Assembly (NCBI GenBank): GCA_040756375.1
Contig: JBFLZC010000002.1
Coordinates: forward strand, 392,864 to 456,863
Reading direction: 5' to 3'
DNA length: 64,000 nucleotides
Origin: VGSG01 sp040756375
GTDB lineage: Bacteria; Desulfobacterota; Desulfomonilia; Desulfomonilales; Desulfomonilaceae
Below the pieces are notes generated by a model that worked only from the letters and a program-made list of their open reading frames with translations, was not told the DNA's origin and made no database searches. The stretch's first letter is position 1. Every line of letters begins with the position of its first letter. The translations under genes were made by a program, and so were the position numbers. Shown here in pieces: positions 54,098 to 62,660 of the stretch.

Positions 54098-55213
54098 ATG
54101 GCCATACCGCTCCAACGACCATATCTGGGCCAGGAAGAACTCGACGCTGTGGCAAAAGTGTTCGAGAGTCGATGGCTCGGCATGGGCGCGGCGACAAAAG
54201 AGTTTGAAGACAAACTGAGAGATTACCTTGGCGTGCCGCATGTGATTGCGGTGAATACCGGAACATCCGCGCTCCATATCGCGCTCGACGCTTGTGGTCT
54301 AGGGCCTGGCGATCAGGTGATCGTCCCATCACTGACTTTTGCCGCGTCGGTTCAGGTCATCACCTCCTGCGGAGCCCAACCGGTCTTTTGCGACGTGGAC
54401 ATCGACACGTTCAATATGGACCCGGCTGACGTTGAGAAGAAGATTTCCCCGCGCACGCGTGCAATCATGCCGGTGCATTTCGGTGGTCTGGCATGTGATA
54501 TGGACCGGCTTCTTGATGTCGCGAAAACAAATAATTTGTTAGTAATCGAAGACGCGGCCCATGCGTTCGGTTCGACTTATAAGGGTCGCAACATAGGAAC
54601 TCTGGGCAATGTGACCTGTTTCAGTTTTGACCCGATCAAGAATATCACCTGTGGCGAGGGCGGCGCGGTGGTCACGGCGGACGACGACATCGCTGCTCGC
54701 GTCATCCACAAGAGAATCCTCGGCATCGATCAGGATACATGGAGTCGTTATCGTCATGAACGAAGCTGGTTTTACGAAGTGGTGACTCCGGGATATCGTT
54801 ACCACATGAGCAACATAAACGCGGCGATCGGGCTGGAGCAACTCAAGCGATTGCAGGCGTTCAGAGCCAAAAAGAGGGCGATTGTGCAGCAGTACGATCA
54901 AGCCTTCGGCGACCAGCGGGGCATCGCTCTGTTGCGACATGACCTGGACGAAACGTTCCCCTTCTTTTACGTAGTCAGGGTATTGGACGGGCGTCGTGAC
55001 GAGCTTATGGATTATCTGAAAGAGAAGGGCATCGCGTCCGGCGTTCATTACATACCGAATCACTTGCAGCCGTTGTACGCGGATTTTCGTGTTCCACTGC
55101 CGATCACCGAGCAGGTGTATCGGGAGATGATTACGCTGCCTCTGTATTATGAAATGACTGATAACGATCCCATGCTCGTGATTGAGGCAGTGCGGTCATT
55201 CTTCAGCCGCTGA
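54098..55213 (+). CDS. DegT/DnrJ/EryC1 sugar aminotransferase
   Basis: A 371-aa full-length enzyme: IPLQRPYLGQEELDAV, NTGTSALHIALDACGLG, PSLTFAASVQVI, VEDAAHAFGST-like VIEDAAHAFGSTYKG and the Schiff-base lysine in SFDPIKNITCGEGGAVV. It transfers an amino group to a keto nucleotide sugar. The motif set is canonical, unlike the enzyme at 51781. AGGGGC lies upstream of ATG 54098. Followed by a possible terminator. Confidence 0.92.
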   Translation: MAIPLQRPYLGQEELDAVAKVFESRWLGMGAATKEFEDKLRDYLGVPHVIAVNTGTSALHIALDACGLGPGDQVIVPSLTFAASVQVITSCGAQPVFCDVDIDTFNMDPADVEKKISPRTRAIMPVHFGGLACDMDRLLDVAKTNNLLVIEDAAHAFGSTYKGRNIGTLGNVTCFSFDPIKNITCGEGGAVVTADDDIAARVIHKRILGIDQDTWSRYRHERSWFYEVVTPGYRYHMSNINAAIGLEQLKRLQAFRAKKRAIVQQYDQAFGDQRGIALLRHDLDETFPFFYVVRVLDGRRDELMDYLKEKGIASGVHYIPNHLQPLYADFRVPLPITEQVYREMITLPLYYEMTDNDPMLVIEAVRSFFSR

Positions 55214-55235
55214 AAGCGGACGCAGCTTTTCCGCG

Positions 55236-55267
55236 GCCCTTGGAACCATCGAGGGCTTCCTTTTTTA
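55236..55267 (+). terminator. Possible rho-independent terminator
   Basis: GCCCT (55236-55240) pairs with AGGGC (55252-55256), followed by TTCCTTTTTT. The stem is short (5 bp) and the loop 11 bases, so strength is uncertain. It follows the DegT gene by 22 bases. Confidence 0.45.
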
Positions 55268-55280
55268 GAAGAGTCTGCTG

Positions 55281-56261
55281 ATGCCTGGTGCACCTCCCTT
55301 AGTTAGTGTGACAATCTGCTGCTACAACAGCGAAGAGTACATCGCTGCAACCCTGCAAAGTGTCTTGAACCAAACGTTTGACAATTTCGAAATTGTTGTG
55401 GTCAACGACGGGTCAACCGACCGAACCGAACAAATCGTGAAAAGCTTTTCTGATGCGAGGATTCAGTATCATTTGCAGGAAAATTCTGGTGTGGGCGCCA
55501 CGAGAAATCGTGCCGTAGACTTGTCCCGGGGCAAGTATGTGGCTTTCTTGGATCACGACGACCTTTGGGAGCCCACCAAACTGGAGAAACAAATTCCTCT
55601 CCTGGAAACCCAGCCTGAGGTGGGTCTGGTCTATTCCGACTGCTATTATATCAATCCGCATGGGGAACGCTTCGCCACCTATTTCGCATATCAGGGCGTT
55701 GAGCCGTGCCGAGGCGATGCGCTTCTTGCCCTGGTCAAGTATGGCTGCTTCATGCAGCTCCCGTCAGTGATCGTCAGGAAAGAAGCCCTTGTCGAAGTGG
55801 GTAAATTCGACCCCAGGTACAACATCGTCGAGGACTACGACACGTGGATGAAGATCGCGGCCAGGCACGCTGTAGACTATGTCGGCGAACCTTTGTGCAG
55901 CTACCGCGTGCACTCGGCCAACACCAGCAGGATTCAGCAAGAGCGAGGATACCAAGAAGTGCTGAACCTGGTCACCGAATGGATGAGATGCCGAGATCTG
56001 GCGGCAGAGGTGCGAGCGGAACTTGACCGCCAATACGCGCAGTACGCCGTGAGCTACCTCTATTGGCTCCTGAGCCGCGGGAAACTGGTAGCCGCGTCTG
56101 CCCGATCGGTCGGGTTTACCTTCACTGAATTGAAGCATCTATGTGCACCCTGGTCGCCTGACTGGAGGCCGAAGGGCTCGTGGAGACGCGCTTCGCACGC
56201 GATGAAAGTGATCAAATCGGAAATCAAGAAACGGTGGACGGATCGCTACCGCGGCCGGTGA
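55281..56261 (+). CDS. Family 2 glycosyltransferase
   Basis: A 326-aa GT-A enzyme. It begins VSVTICCYNSEEYIAATLQSVLNQ, with VVVNDGSTDRTE, the DXD-like FLDHDDLWEP, and NIVEDYDTWMKIA (catalytic base region), then basic C-terminal residues. Inverting GT2 enzymes of this type build O-antigen or capsule chains. Soluble or peripheral. Its last 80 bases overlap an open frame of the next methyltransferase, but the chosen start of that gene removes the overlap. Confidence 0.92.
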   Translation: MPGAPPLVSVTICCYNSEEYIAATLQSVLNQTFDNFEIVVVNDGSTDRTEQIVKSFSDARIQYHLQENSGVGATRNRAVDLSRGKYVAFLDHDDLWEPTKLEKQIPLLETQPEVGLVYSDCYYINPHGERFATYFAYQGVEPCRGDALLALVKYGCFMQLPSVIVRKEALVEVGKFDPRYNIVEDYDTWMKIAARHAVDYVGEPLCSYRVHSANTSRIQQERGYQEVLNLVTEWMRCRDLAAEVRAELDRQYAQYAVSYLYWLLSRGKLVAASARSVGFTFTELKHLCAPWSPDWRPKGSWRRASHAMKVIKSEIKKRWTDRYRGR

Positions 56262-56296
56262 CATTTCGCATACTGAACATCAACGTGAGATACGCT

Positions 56297-57037
56297 ATGA
56301 CCGCGTCCAACCATAGTACATCAGAGCCGGGAACCATGTATTCCAACGGATCGTACCAGGCTTGTCACCCCACATGGCATGAAGAGGACTCTTGTTGGAA
56401 GGCGGAGCAGATATCGCGCATCATAGATAGCAATTCGATACGTTTCAAATCGTATGTTGACATCGGCTGCGGAGCTGGGAAGGTGCTTCACGAGTTGTCA
56501 CTCCGCTACCCTTCGGCCCGGTTTCATGGCTATGACATATCACCTCAAGCGATAGCTATGGCCAAGAAGTACGAAAACGAACGAGTCAGCTTCTTTCACA
56601 TGGAAGCTATCCCTCAGGGTGACATTAAGTACAATGTCGCTGCGGTTATCGATCTAGTCGAGCACATCGAAGATTATCTGGGTTTTCTCAGACAGATACA
56701 GGAGTTGGCGGATTATTTCATTTTCCACATACCCTTGGAGATTTCGGCCGAAGGAGCCTTGAGGGATCGTCAGATCCTGGCTCGGCGAACCAGCGGGCAT
56801 TTGCACTACTTCACAAAAGCCACAGCATTGGCCGCGTTGGACGAAACAGGGTACGAAGTAATCGACTCCCAGTACACGCCCGCATTCATTGACCTGGCTC
56901 GAACCCCAAAACAGCGACTTGCCCGAGTGGTAATGAAGCTCTTTTTCAGGCTTAAGCCAGATCTTTGCGTCAGACTCTTGGGAGGAGCCTCGCTGATGGT
57001 TCTTGCGAAGCCAAGAGCCTCCGAGGATCCCCGCTGA
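56297..57037 (+). CDS. Class I SAM-dependent methyltransferase
   Basis: A 246-aa protein. Motif I is YVDIGCGAGKVLHEL, then FHGYDISPQAIAMA, AAVIDLVEHIEDYLGFL and FIFHIPLEISAEGALR. The N-terminus begins MTASNHSTSEPGTMYSNGSY; the frame is open from 56180, but the first 39 residues overlap the preceding gene and lack family features, so I start at ATG 56297. It is the last plus-strand gene of the glycan locus and converges on the gene at 57047. Confidence 0.84.
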   Translation: MTASNHSTSEPGTMYSNGSYQACHPTWHEEDSCWKAEQISRIIDSNSIRFKSYVDIGCGAGKVLHELSLRYPSARFHGYDISPQAIAMAKKYENERVSFFHMEAIPQGDIKYNVAAVIDLVEHIEDYLGFLRQIQELADYFIFHIPLEISAEGALRDRQILARRTSGHLHYFTKATALAALDETGYEVIDSQYTPAFIDLARTPKQRLARVVMKLFFRLKPDLCVRLLGGASLMVLAKPRASEDPR

Positions 57038-57046
57038 TCCAGCCTC

Positions 57047-57844
57047 TTAGCTCGCCTCCAAAAGCCTCGCAAACTTTTCCCTGCTGATCTTCAGGTAGTC
57101 TGTGTCCCGTGAGAAGACCTCCAGAGTCACCGTACCGTCGTATCCAATTTCTTTCAGCGCACCCGCGATCTTGGAAAAATCCACCGTGCCTGCTCCCACA
57201 GGTAGATGGTTATCATCATTGCCGAAATTGTCACTCGCGTGAATATGACCTATCCGATCCGGAAAGCGCCGGATAAAGTCTAGAGCCCTCTTGGAGCCTT
57301 TACCGCCGATATTGGCGTGCCCGGTATCCAGTGTGAGTTTCAGGCTCGGAAAACGGCGAAACACGTTGTCGAAATCTTCCGGCTCGACCAGAGACCGTGT
57401 GCGCGGAAACATGTTTTCGATGCAAAGGCTCAAACCGAGTCGTTCGGCCGTCTCCGTAATGGTTGTAAGGCTCCGAAGGCCGGACTCCACCACCTGCTCC
57501 GCCACAAAGACCGCCAGTCCAGTAACGTACGCGGGATGAATTACCACTTTGAGCGGGTTGAGTGCCGCTGCAACTTCCAGCGAACAGAGCATCTCGTTGA
57601 CCGATGCATCTCTGATGCTTCCGGTGAGGTCTCCCAATCCGAGAAAAGTGGGGAGATGGACCACCAGGTTCATCCCATGCTTTTCCAGCGCATTCAGCAG
57701 ATCGTTTCGTTGTTCCCGGATAGTACTGTGATGCGCCTGAGGCGGATCCATGGTCAGTTCCAGGTAATCAAAGCCCAGTGCGGCAATCGCTTCTACTTCC
57801 TTGAGAACGGGCCTCACCGGAAAATTCATAGCCCCATACAGCAT
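57047..57844 (-). CDS. Sugar phosphate isomerase/epimerase-like (AP endonuclease family 2 TIM barrel)
   Basis: A 265-aa TIM barrel. It has GFDYLELTMDPPQAHH, VVHLPTFLGLGD, LCIENMFP, LKLTLDTGHANIGGKG and HIHASDNFGNDDNHLPVGAGTVDF, carrying the metal-binding His/Glu/Asp residues of the xylose isomerase-like superfamily (IolE, hydroxypyruvate isomerase). GGGGG precedes ATG 57844. The substrate is not readable. It sits on the opposite strand from the glycan cluster's last genes, 9 bases away, so it may or may not belong to it. Confidence 0.82.
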   Translation of the reverse strand: MLYGAMNFPVRPVLKEVEAIAALGFDYLELTMDPPQAHHSTIREQRNDLLNALEKHGMNLVVHLPTFLGLGDLTGSIRDASVNEMLCSLEVAAALNPLKVVIHPAYVTGLAVFVAEQVVESGLRSLTTITETAERLGLSLCIENMFPRTRSLVEPEDFDNVFRRFPSLKLTLDTGHANIGGKGSKRALDFIRRFPDRIGHIHASDNFGNDDNHLPVGAGTVDFSKIAGALKEIGYDGTVTLEVFSRDTDYLKISREKFARLLEAS

Positions 57845-58006
57845 TTCGCGTGCCCCCAATCGTGGTGTCTTTGTTTTATCCCTTTTTTACCACGTCGCAC
57901 TGGGAAAGACAGAATTTTCGCGGGAGCTATACTGGTGGCCAAAACTAGTGTCCGTTTGACGACGAGAGGGTAAATCCAAGAGCACGCAGTCAGTAAGCCA
58001 TTGTGC

Positions 58007-58108
58007 GTCATTCCCGCGCACGCGGGAATCCAGAAGCCCAAAAGGCTGACAGTGGATAACCTAGTACCAAGCCACCAATACTGGATTCCTGCTTTCGCAG
58101 GAATGACG
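58007..58108. repeat. Palindromic repeat with GTCATTCC / GGAATGAC ends
   Basis: The left arm (58007-58034) begins GTCATTCCCGCG and contains CGCGGGAATCCAG. The right arm (58081-58108) is CTGGATTCCTGC...CAGGAATGAC. The arms pair over about 27 bases with few mismatches. This is a widely dispersed bacterial palindrome type. The ~46-base centre has no open frame. Confidence 0.75.
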
Positions 58109-58179
58109 AGGTGCAGCAGCTTCGAATCGGACTGGAATTTCGGCAAGAAGAATTGGGTCACGGCAGGAATTGAGGGCTG

Positions 58180-58209
58180 AAAAAATCCCCTCCGGAAAGG
58201 CCGGAGGGG
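58180..58209 (-). terminator. Rho-independent terminator (minus strand)
   Basis: CCCCTCCGG (58187-58195) pairs with CCGGAGGGG (58201-58209) around a five-base centre. On the minus strand the stem is followed by ATTTTTTCAG. It ends the acyl-CoA synthetase transcript about 100 bases past its stop. Confidence 0.85.
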
Positions 58210-58309
58210 CTGAGTAGAAAAGTGCTCTTCAGCAAACCCGTGCCAAGCATAGCAGAGCGAAGGCGATATAGTCAAACTAAATAATATTACTTTGCATTAG
58301 TTATACTAC

Positions 58310-59731
58310 TTAACCGCAAGACCGGCTTTTCAACTGGTATTGGCGGCAAGCTGCGTACACCAGCATGGCCCTCTCCGCGGAATCGAAGAAAGGCACCCCG
58401 TTCTGACAGAAAGTCCGCGCCAGCGCCGGATCGAACCCGGGAATGCTCACCATGAGGAACGGTTTGCCCGAGTCTTTACGCGCTTGGATCAGGGACTCGG
58501 TGTAAGCCTTGTTTGTGTCGGGACTGATGCCCGCTCCCACGATCACCACCGCGTCCACTCCCGGGTCCGCAGCGACCGTCTTGGCCGCCTGGATATAGAT
58601 CTCTATCTCGAACGATGCGGTAAGGCCCACGTCCACGGGGTTGGAAAGGCTCGTGCCGGTCGGCGCGACGAACTGGGCCAGGGTTTCACGAGTCTGGGGC
58701 GAGAGATCGGCCAGCTTCAAGCCTACCGCGCCACAAGCCTCAGCCGTGGCCACGGCCAAGCCACCGGGCCCGGAGAGGATCGCAATTCGATCGCCAAGGC
58801 CGGCAGGGAGCATGGAAAAACCCATGAGCGAGTCCGCAAGCCGCTCGAACCCCACCACCGGGATAGCTCCTGTCTGCCGGACGAGCGCATCCCATATCTT
58901 GGGTGAACTCGCCAGCGCGCCGGTATGCGAAGTGGCCGCCTTGGTGCCCTCAGGGGTGAGGCCGGTTTTCCACAGGATCACCGGCTTACGAGAGGCTGCC
59001 TCCCTGAGCGCCTGGACAAAGAATGGTCCGTCTTTCACTCCTTCCAGGTACGCGCCGATCAGGCCCGTGTCCGGATCGTGAGCCAGATAAGAGAGGAAAT
59101 GAGCCGCGTTGAGATCGGATTCGTTGCCCAGGCTGACGGCTTTGCTGAACCGGATGCCCTTCTGGTCGGCTATACGGCCGAGGATGTTCGCCAGAGAGCC
59201 ACTATGGGAAATTAGTGCCACAGGACCGGGAGTCTGGGAGAGGCCCGGAAAGAACGAGAGGCCGCTGCGAGGGCAATATAGTCCCATGCAATTCGGGCCG
59301 AACAGGCGCATGCCGGCTCCCTGCGCAATCCTCACGAGCTCTTCCTCCAAAGCTCGGCCCTGTTCGGTACCGGTTTCCTTATATCCCGCGGTAAAAAGCA
59401 CAGCGCCCTTGACGCGTTTTGCCGCGCAGTCCTTGACCACGTCCAGAGCCTGATGATGAGGCACCAGCACGATAGCCAGGTCCACTCGTTCGGGGATTGC
59501 CGAGACCGTGGGGTAGCACGGCATCCCGTCTATCTCCTGAGCTTCAGGATTCACCGGATAGATTGGTCCCTTGAAGCCTTGTTCGAGGAGCGCAATGAGG
59601 AAGAGTTTCCCCATCTTGAAGCCCCGTGGCACCCCGACCACAGCCACGGACCCAGGGTTGAAGATCTCATCAAGCTGTCTGATCAGCTTATCCGGTCTCT
59701 CCAGGGTTTGCACAGCCCTCTGATCAAACAT
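58310..59731 (-). CDS. Acyl-CoA synthetase (NDP-forming), alpha-subunit type (2 of 2)
   Basis: A 473-aa protein. The CoA-binding domain (FNPGSVAVVGVPRGFKMG; YPVNPEAQEIDG) is followed by succinyl-CoA ligase-like flavodoxin domains, with the phospho-histidine region KAATSHTGALASSP and GPNCMGLY. These subunits form acyl-phosphate and acyl-CoA with a beta (ATP-grasp) subunit. The open frame extends to 59917, but GGAG 9 bases before ATG 59731 and a 4-base gap to the upstream gene favour the shorter start. The beta subunit is not in the window. A terminator follows. Confidence 0.88.
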   Translation of the reverse strand: MFDQRAVQTLERPDKLIRQLDEIFNPGSVAVVGVPRGFKMGKLFLIALLEQGFKGPIYPVNPEAQEIDGMPCYPTVSAIPERVDLAIVLVPHHQALDVVKDCAAKRVKGAVLFTAGYKETGTEQGRALEEELVRIAQGAGMRLFGPNCMGLYCPRSGLSFFPGLSQTPGPVALISHSGSLANILGRIADQKGIRFSKAVSLGNESDLNAAHFLSYLAHDPDTGLIGAYLEGVKDGPFFVQALREAASRKPVILWKTGLTPEGTKAATSHTGALASSPKIWDALVRQTGAIPVVGFERLADSLMGFSMLPAGLGDRIAILSGPGGLAVATAEACGAVGLKLADLSPQTRETLAQFVAPTGTSLSNPVDVGLTASFEIEIYIQAAKTVAADPGVDAVVIVGAGISPDTNKAYTESLIQARKDSGKPFLMVSIPGFDPALARTFCQNGVPFFDSAERAMLVYAACRQYQLKSRSCG

Positions 59732-59735
59732 CGCT

Positions 59736-61187
59736 TCACGCTCCTTCATGGGCCGACCGTCTTGTTCGGTCGCGGTACATTGCAGCAAGCGCTGCAATCG
59801 CCCTCGCCGACGACAAGAAGACCGGGACTCCTCGGGATTCGATGGTCTGGACCCACTGTTCTTCCTGCGCGTCCATGGTGGAGCGCCACATCGCAAACGG
59901 CTTGCTAGGACTCCCAAGACTTACGAAACCTTGGGTGAACTGCTCAATGGCCTTTTCTGCGAGTTCCGGCGTGATCTGAGGGGCCGACCGCGCAAAGTCG
60001 CCCATACTTGGCGGCAACTGCATGATGACGCAATCCACGCCTTCGTCTCGCGGAATCGCTGTGAGTGTCTTGAAGAAATCAAGGGGCCTTTGCACAAGGG
60101 ATTCCAAGCAGACTCCCCCGTCGAAGGGATTCACAGGGATTTCCCACGCGGGCATCACCTTCTTGAGTATTTTGCATGTCCCGCTGCTAAGTTGAGCAGG
60201 TTCAAGCCCGTTGGCCACACACGCGTCGGTCGCCATGACCCCTTCGCCGCCTGACATCACGATGACGGCCAGTCGATTGCCCTGGGGTGCGTTCAGGAAC
60301 GCAAAAGCCTTTGCCAGGTCAAAGAATTCCTCAAGATTCTGTGCTCGAATGGCCCCTGTTTGTCTGACGATACTGTCAAAGACGAGATCGTTTTCCTGCG
60401 CTATCGCTCCGGTGTGAGAAGCTGCGGCCTTCGCGCCTGCGGGAGTGCGGCCGGACTTGAGGACTATGGTGGGCTTTTTCTGCGCTATCCGTTTGAGTGC
60501 TCGCACGAAGGCTTCTCCGGTGCCTCGGACGCTCTCCACGTGGATCGCCAACGCCTTGGTTTCGGGATCCAGGGCAAAGTATTCGAGCGCATCCACCTCG
60601 TTGATGTCCAGCTTATTTCCCATATCCAGGATCTTGTTCACGCCCAAACCCGAGCAGATCCACCTGATACGAGGATCGTAGAATCCGGACTGGAAGGCAA
60701 AGGACATCCCGCCTCGCTTGATCGATCGCACTTGGTTGTAACTGATGGCGAAGGCGGCAGCAGAATTCACCGGACTCAAAGTATTGGGTCCCAGGACGCG
60801 TATGCCCTGATCTTTGGCGTACGCAGCTACTAGCCCGTGGAGGTCTTTCCCTGCAGCGCCGCCTTCGGAAAAACCGCCCGACACGATGACCAGCTGCTTG
60901 ATACCCAATGCGCCGCATTCCTGCGCCACAGCAAGGGTCTTTGGCGCGGGTACCGCGCTCACCACGAGGTCGATCGGGTCGGGAATGTCGGTTAGCTTCG
61001 AATAGACTTTGAGACCAAGGATCTCTTGAGCCCCAGGATTCACCGGGTAGATCTTCCCGGGGAAGTTGAGGTCCAGCAAATTCTGTGTCAGCCTGAAATT
61101 GATTTTGAGCGGATTCGGTGTGGCTCCCACCACCGCCACTGATTTCGGCCAGAAAAACCCATTCAGGAAATGATCCACATGCGTCAC
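59736..61187 (-). CDS. Acyl-CoA synthetase (NDP-forming), alpha-subunit type (1 of 2)
   Basis: A 483-aa protein. The CoA-binding domain has FWPKSVAVVGATPNPLKINF and IYPVNPGAQEILG. The later domains contain VLGPNTLSPVN, KAAASHTGAIAQ (phospho-histidine), MSGGEGVMATDACVANG and PVNPFDGG. It has the same layout as the downstream gene but a divergent sequence; the two form an operon and could be partners or have different acyl specificities. No ATP-grasp beta domain is fused (length about 480 against about 700 for fused forms). Confidence 0.88.
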   Translation of the reverse strand: MTHVDHFLNGFFWPKSVAVVGATPNPLKINFRLTQNLLDLNFPGKIYPVNPGAQEILGLKVYSKLTDIPDPIDLVVSAVPAPKTLAVAQECGALGIKQLVIVSGGFSEGGAAGKDLHGLVAAYAKDQGIRVLGPNTLSPVNSAAAFAISYNQVRSIKRGGMSFAFQSGFYDPRIRWICSGLGVNKILDMGNKLDINEVDALEYFALDPETKALAIHVESVRGTGEAFVRALKRIAQKKPTIVLKSGRTPAGAKAAASHTGAIAQENDLVFDSIVRQTGAIRAQNLEEFFDLAKAFAFLNAPQGNRLAVIVMSGGEGVMATDACVANGLEPAQLSSGTCKILKKVMPAWEIPVNPFDGGVCLESLVQRPLDFFKTLTAIPRDEGVDCVIMQLPPSMGDFARSAPQITPELAEKAIEQFTQGFVSLGSPSKPFAMWRSTMDAQEEQWVQTIESRGVPVFLSSARAIAALAAMYRDRTRRSAHEGA

Positions 61188-61580
61188 TATGAACTACCCT
61201 CCAATGAATCCAACACGGACATGACAAGTCACGCCCGCGGATCAGCTGGGGCCGTGCACGAAAAGGCGCCTTGTGCGTGGAACTCCTGCGCTCGTGCACG
61301 ACGAATCCGCTGCCCCACTTCCCACCCGGTCCCATGTTAAGTTTGCTGACTTGCCCTGAAGGAACCAGGACCGGAACGCAACAATCTTGAGCTCCGGCCC
61401 CCCCACATGAGACACCATAGCACGCAGGGGACCTCGCGGGAACTCTCTGCGCGGTGCGCATGCCGGGACGCTGCCCGTGAAGGTCGCCACTTCAGTGGGT
61501 CAAGAAACGGTCGGAAAGACCGATATATACCGGTTGCCAAAATTCTTGGCTTCTTGGACAGCCCGCACTTGACGATGACC

Positions 61581-61661
61581 GGTAGGGGCCGGCGTCCCTG
61601 CCGACCCGAGCTGGTTGATATTCTTAAGAAAAATGTGCCGGCACGGAGGCCGGCACCTACC
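61581..61661. repeat. Palindromic repeat with GGTAGG / CCTACC ends
   Basis: Left arm GGTAGGGGCCGGCGTCC and right arm ending GGCCGGCACCTACC are reverse complements over about 25 bases with four mismatches. The centre of about 28 bases is AT-rich (GATATTCTTAAGAAAAAT). A common dispersed bacterial palindrome type; no open frame. Confidence 0.75.
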
Positions 61662-61747
61662 AATGCCCAAGCGGCAATCGGACATTATTTTTGACACTTG
61701 CTATAGTTTGCAGCCACTTCCCATTTCCCCACGTGTTGCAGGTCCAC

Positions 61748-61774
61748 AAAAAAGCCGGGACTCGCGCTCCCGGC
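61748..61774 (-). terminator. Rho-independent terminator (minus strand)
   Basis: GCCGGGA (61754-61760) pairs with TCCCGGC (61768-61774) around CTCGCGC. On the minus strand it is followed by TTTTTT. It lies 42 bases beyond the stop of the small cysteine-rich gene, which supports that gene being real. Confidence 0.85.
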
Positions 61775-61815
61775 TTCGTCAAATGCAACCTGAATGACTG
61801 TTACCCGAAGACGGC

Positions 61816-61989
61816 CTAGACCCCGCACACGGTTGAGCACACAGACTCACCTTTGAGGTCCCAGGCATCGTCCATGCATCTCCGATAGCAATCGAATCCC
61901 TTTCGTTCCCCCTCAAACGTCTCTTCGCTGAAACCGTGCTCCGGAGACGCCCCTGATATGCCTCTTCCTTCGATGTCGATTTCTTCCAT
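61816..61989 (-). CDS. Small protein with C-terminal twin CX3C motif, 57 aa
   Basis: I do not recognise a family. The first 30 residues are acidic and polar. The C-terminus carries two CX3C motifs (CYRRC and CSTVC) separated by 12 residues, ending in GV. There is no signal peptide or membrane segment. GAGG lies 8 bases before ATG 61989 (GTG 61998 is also in frame) and a strong terminator follows, so I take the gene as real. The twin CX3C arrangement could hold a metal or form a disulfide-linked helical hairpin, or be the core of a modified peptide. All are hypotheses. It is upstream of, and divergent from, three Hsp20 genes. Confidence 0.68.
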   Translation of the reverse strand: MEEIDIEGRGISGASPEHGFSEETFEGERKGFDCYRRCMDDAWDLKGESVCSTVCGV

Positions 61990-62074
61990 GACTGTCACCT
62001 CGTATGGCTTCGTTCAAATCATGACCACGATTTGAGGAATGAAAAGGCCCAAGGACCAAAAATGGGTCCACCCA

Positions 62075-62102
62075 CTTGACATTCAGGGAAGCGTACCTAT
62101 CT
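62075..62102 (+). promoter_or_regulatory. Sigma-32-like heat shock promoter before hsp20 cluster
   Basis: CTTGACA at 62075-62081, a 13-base spacer and ACCTATCT at 62095-62102, close to the RpoH consensus CTTGAAA / CCCCATNT. It is about 83 bases upstream of the first Hsp20 gene. The -35 also resembles sigma-70 TTGACA, but the -10 spacing then fits less well. Confidence 0.45.
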
Positions 62103-62184
62103 GAGTAGTGATTTAACCGAAAAAGTAATTAAACACGATCCCCCTATCGGACCCATAAGTCAAACGAAAAGGAGGTGTTGACCA

Positions 62185-62655
62185 ATGCGTAGCCTGATCC
62201 CTTGGAGACGAGGAGATGTGGAAACTCGCGAACACCCCCTGGCGACCTTTCGCAGGGAAATGGACGACCTGTTCGACTCATTCTTCGGGTCTGACTGGTT
62301 CATGCCGACCCCTTATTCAGGACGCAAGTTCTTCCCCGCATTCGATGTCTCCGAGACGGACAATGAGTTTATTGTCAAGGTGGAGCTTCCAGGGGTGGAC
62401 CCAAAAGAGGTCCAAGTTAACCTTACCGGTAACGTTGTCACGGTCAGCGGCGAAAAGAAGGAAGAACGAGAAGAGAAGAGTGAGAGCGTGCATCGGGTCG
62501 AGCGGGCTTACGGCAGTTTCTCCCGCTCTTTCACCCTCCCCGGAGATGTCCAGGAGGACAAGGCAGAAGCCGCGTACAAGGACGGAGTCCTTACCTTGAA
62601 ACTGCCCAAGGCCGAATCGAGCAAGAAGAAGACTATCAAGATCGAGCTGAAGTGA
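62185..62655 (+). CDS. hsp20: Hsp20 / alpha-crystallin family small heat shock protein (1 of 3)
   Basis: A 156-aa holdase chaperone. The N-terminal arm has FRREMDDLFDSFFG. The alpha-crystallin domain spans residues about 50-145 (FPAFDVSETDNEFIVKVELPGVDPKEV; GSFSRSFTLP; AAYKDGVLTLKLPKAE). The C-terminal I-x-I motif (IKIELK) mediates oligomers. A strong AAGGAGG lies 9-10 bases before ATG 62185. First of three tandem paralogues and directly downstream of the heat-shock promoter candidate. Confidence 0.95.
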   Translation: MRSLIPWRRGDVETREHPLATFRREMDDLFDSFFGSDWFMPTPYSGRKFFPAFDVSETDNEFIVKVELPGVDPKEVQVNLTGNVVTVSGEKKEEREEKSESVHRVERAYGSFSRSFTLPGDVQEDKAEAAYKDGVLTLKLPKAESSKKKTIKIELK

Positions 62656-62660
62656 GGAAA

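Larger units (their letters stand above)
57845..58309. other. Intergenic region with a palindromic repeat and a terminator
   Basis: No gene supported. It holds a ~100-bp inverted repeat (58007-58108) and a strong minus-strand terminator (58180-58209), both listed separately. The remaining sequence near 58265-58305 is AT-rich and would be 3' untranslated sequence of the acyl-CoA synthetase gene. Confidence 0.6.
61188..61815. other. Intergenic region, no gene seen
   Basis: 628 bases without a supported gene; open frames on both strands lack ribosome binding sites and family features. It contains a palindromic repeat (61581-61661) and a minus-strand terminator (61748-61774), listed separately. 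The promoter for the minus-strand acyl-CoA synthetase pair should lie in the first 150 bases but I could not identify a convincing one. Confidence 0.55.

Noticed and set aside
60613..61461. 282-codon open frame on the minus strand
   Set aside because: Overlaps the real acyl-CoA synthetase start in another frame and shows frame-shifted composition; no start signal.
61242..61490. 82-codon minus-strand frame in the 61.2-61.8 kb gap
   Set aside because: Low-complexity, arginine- and serine-rich translation with no start signal.
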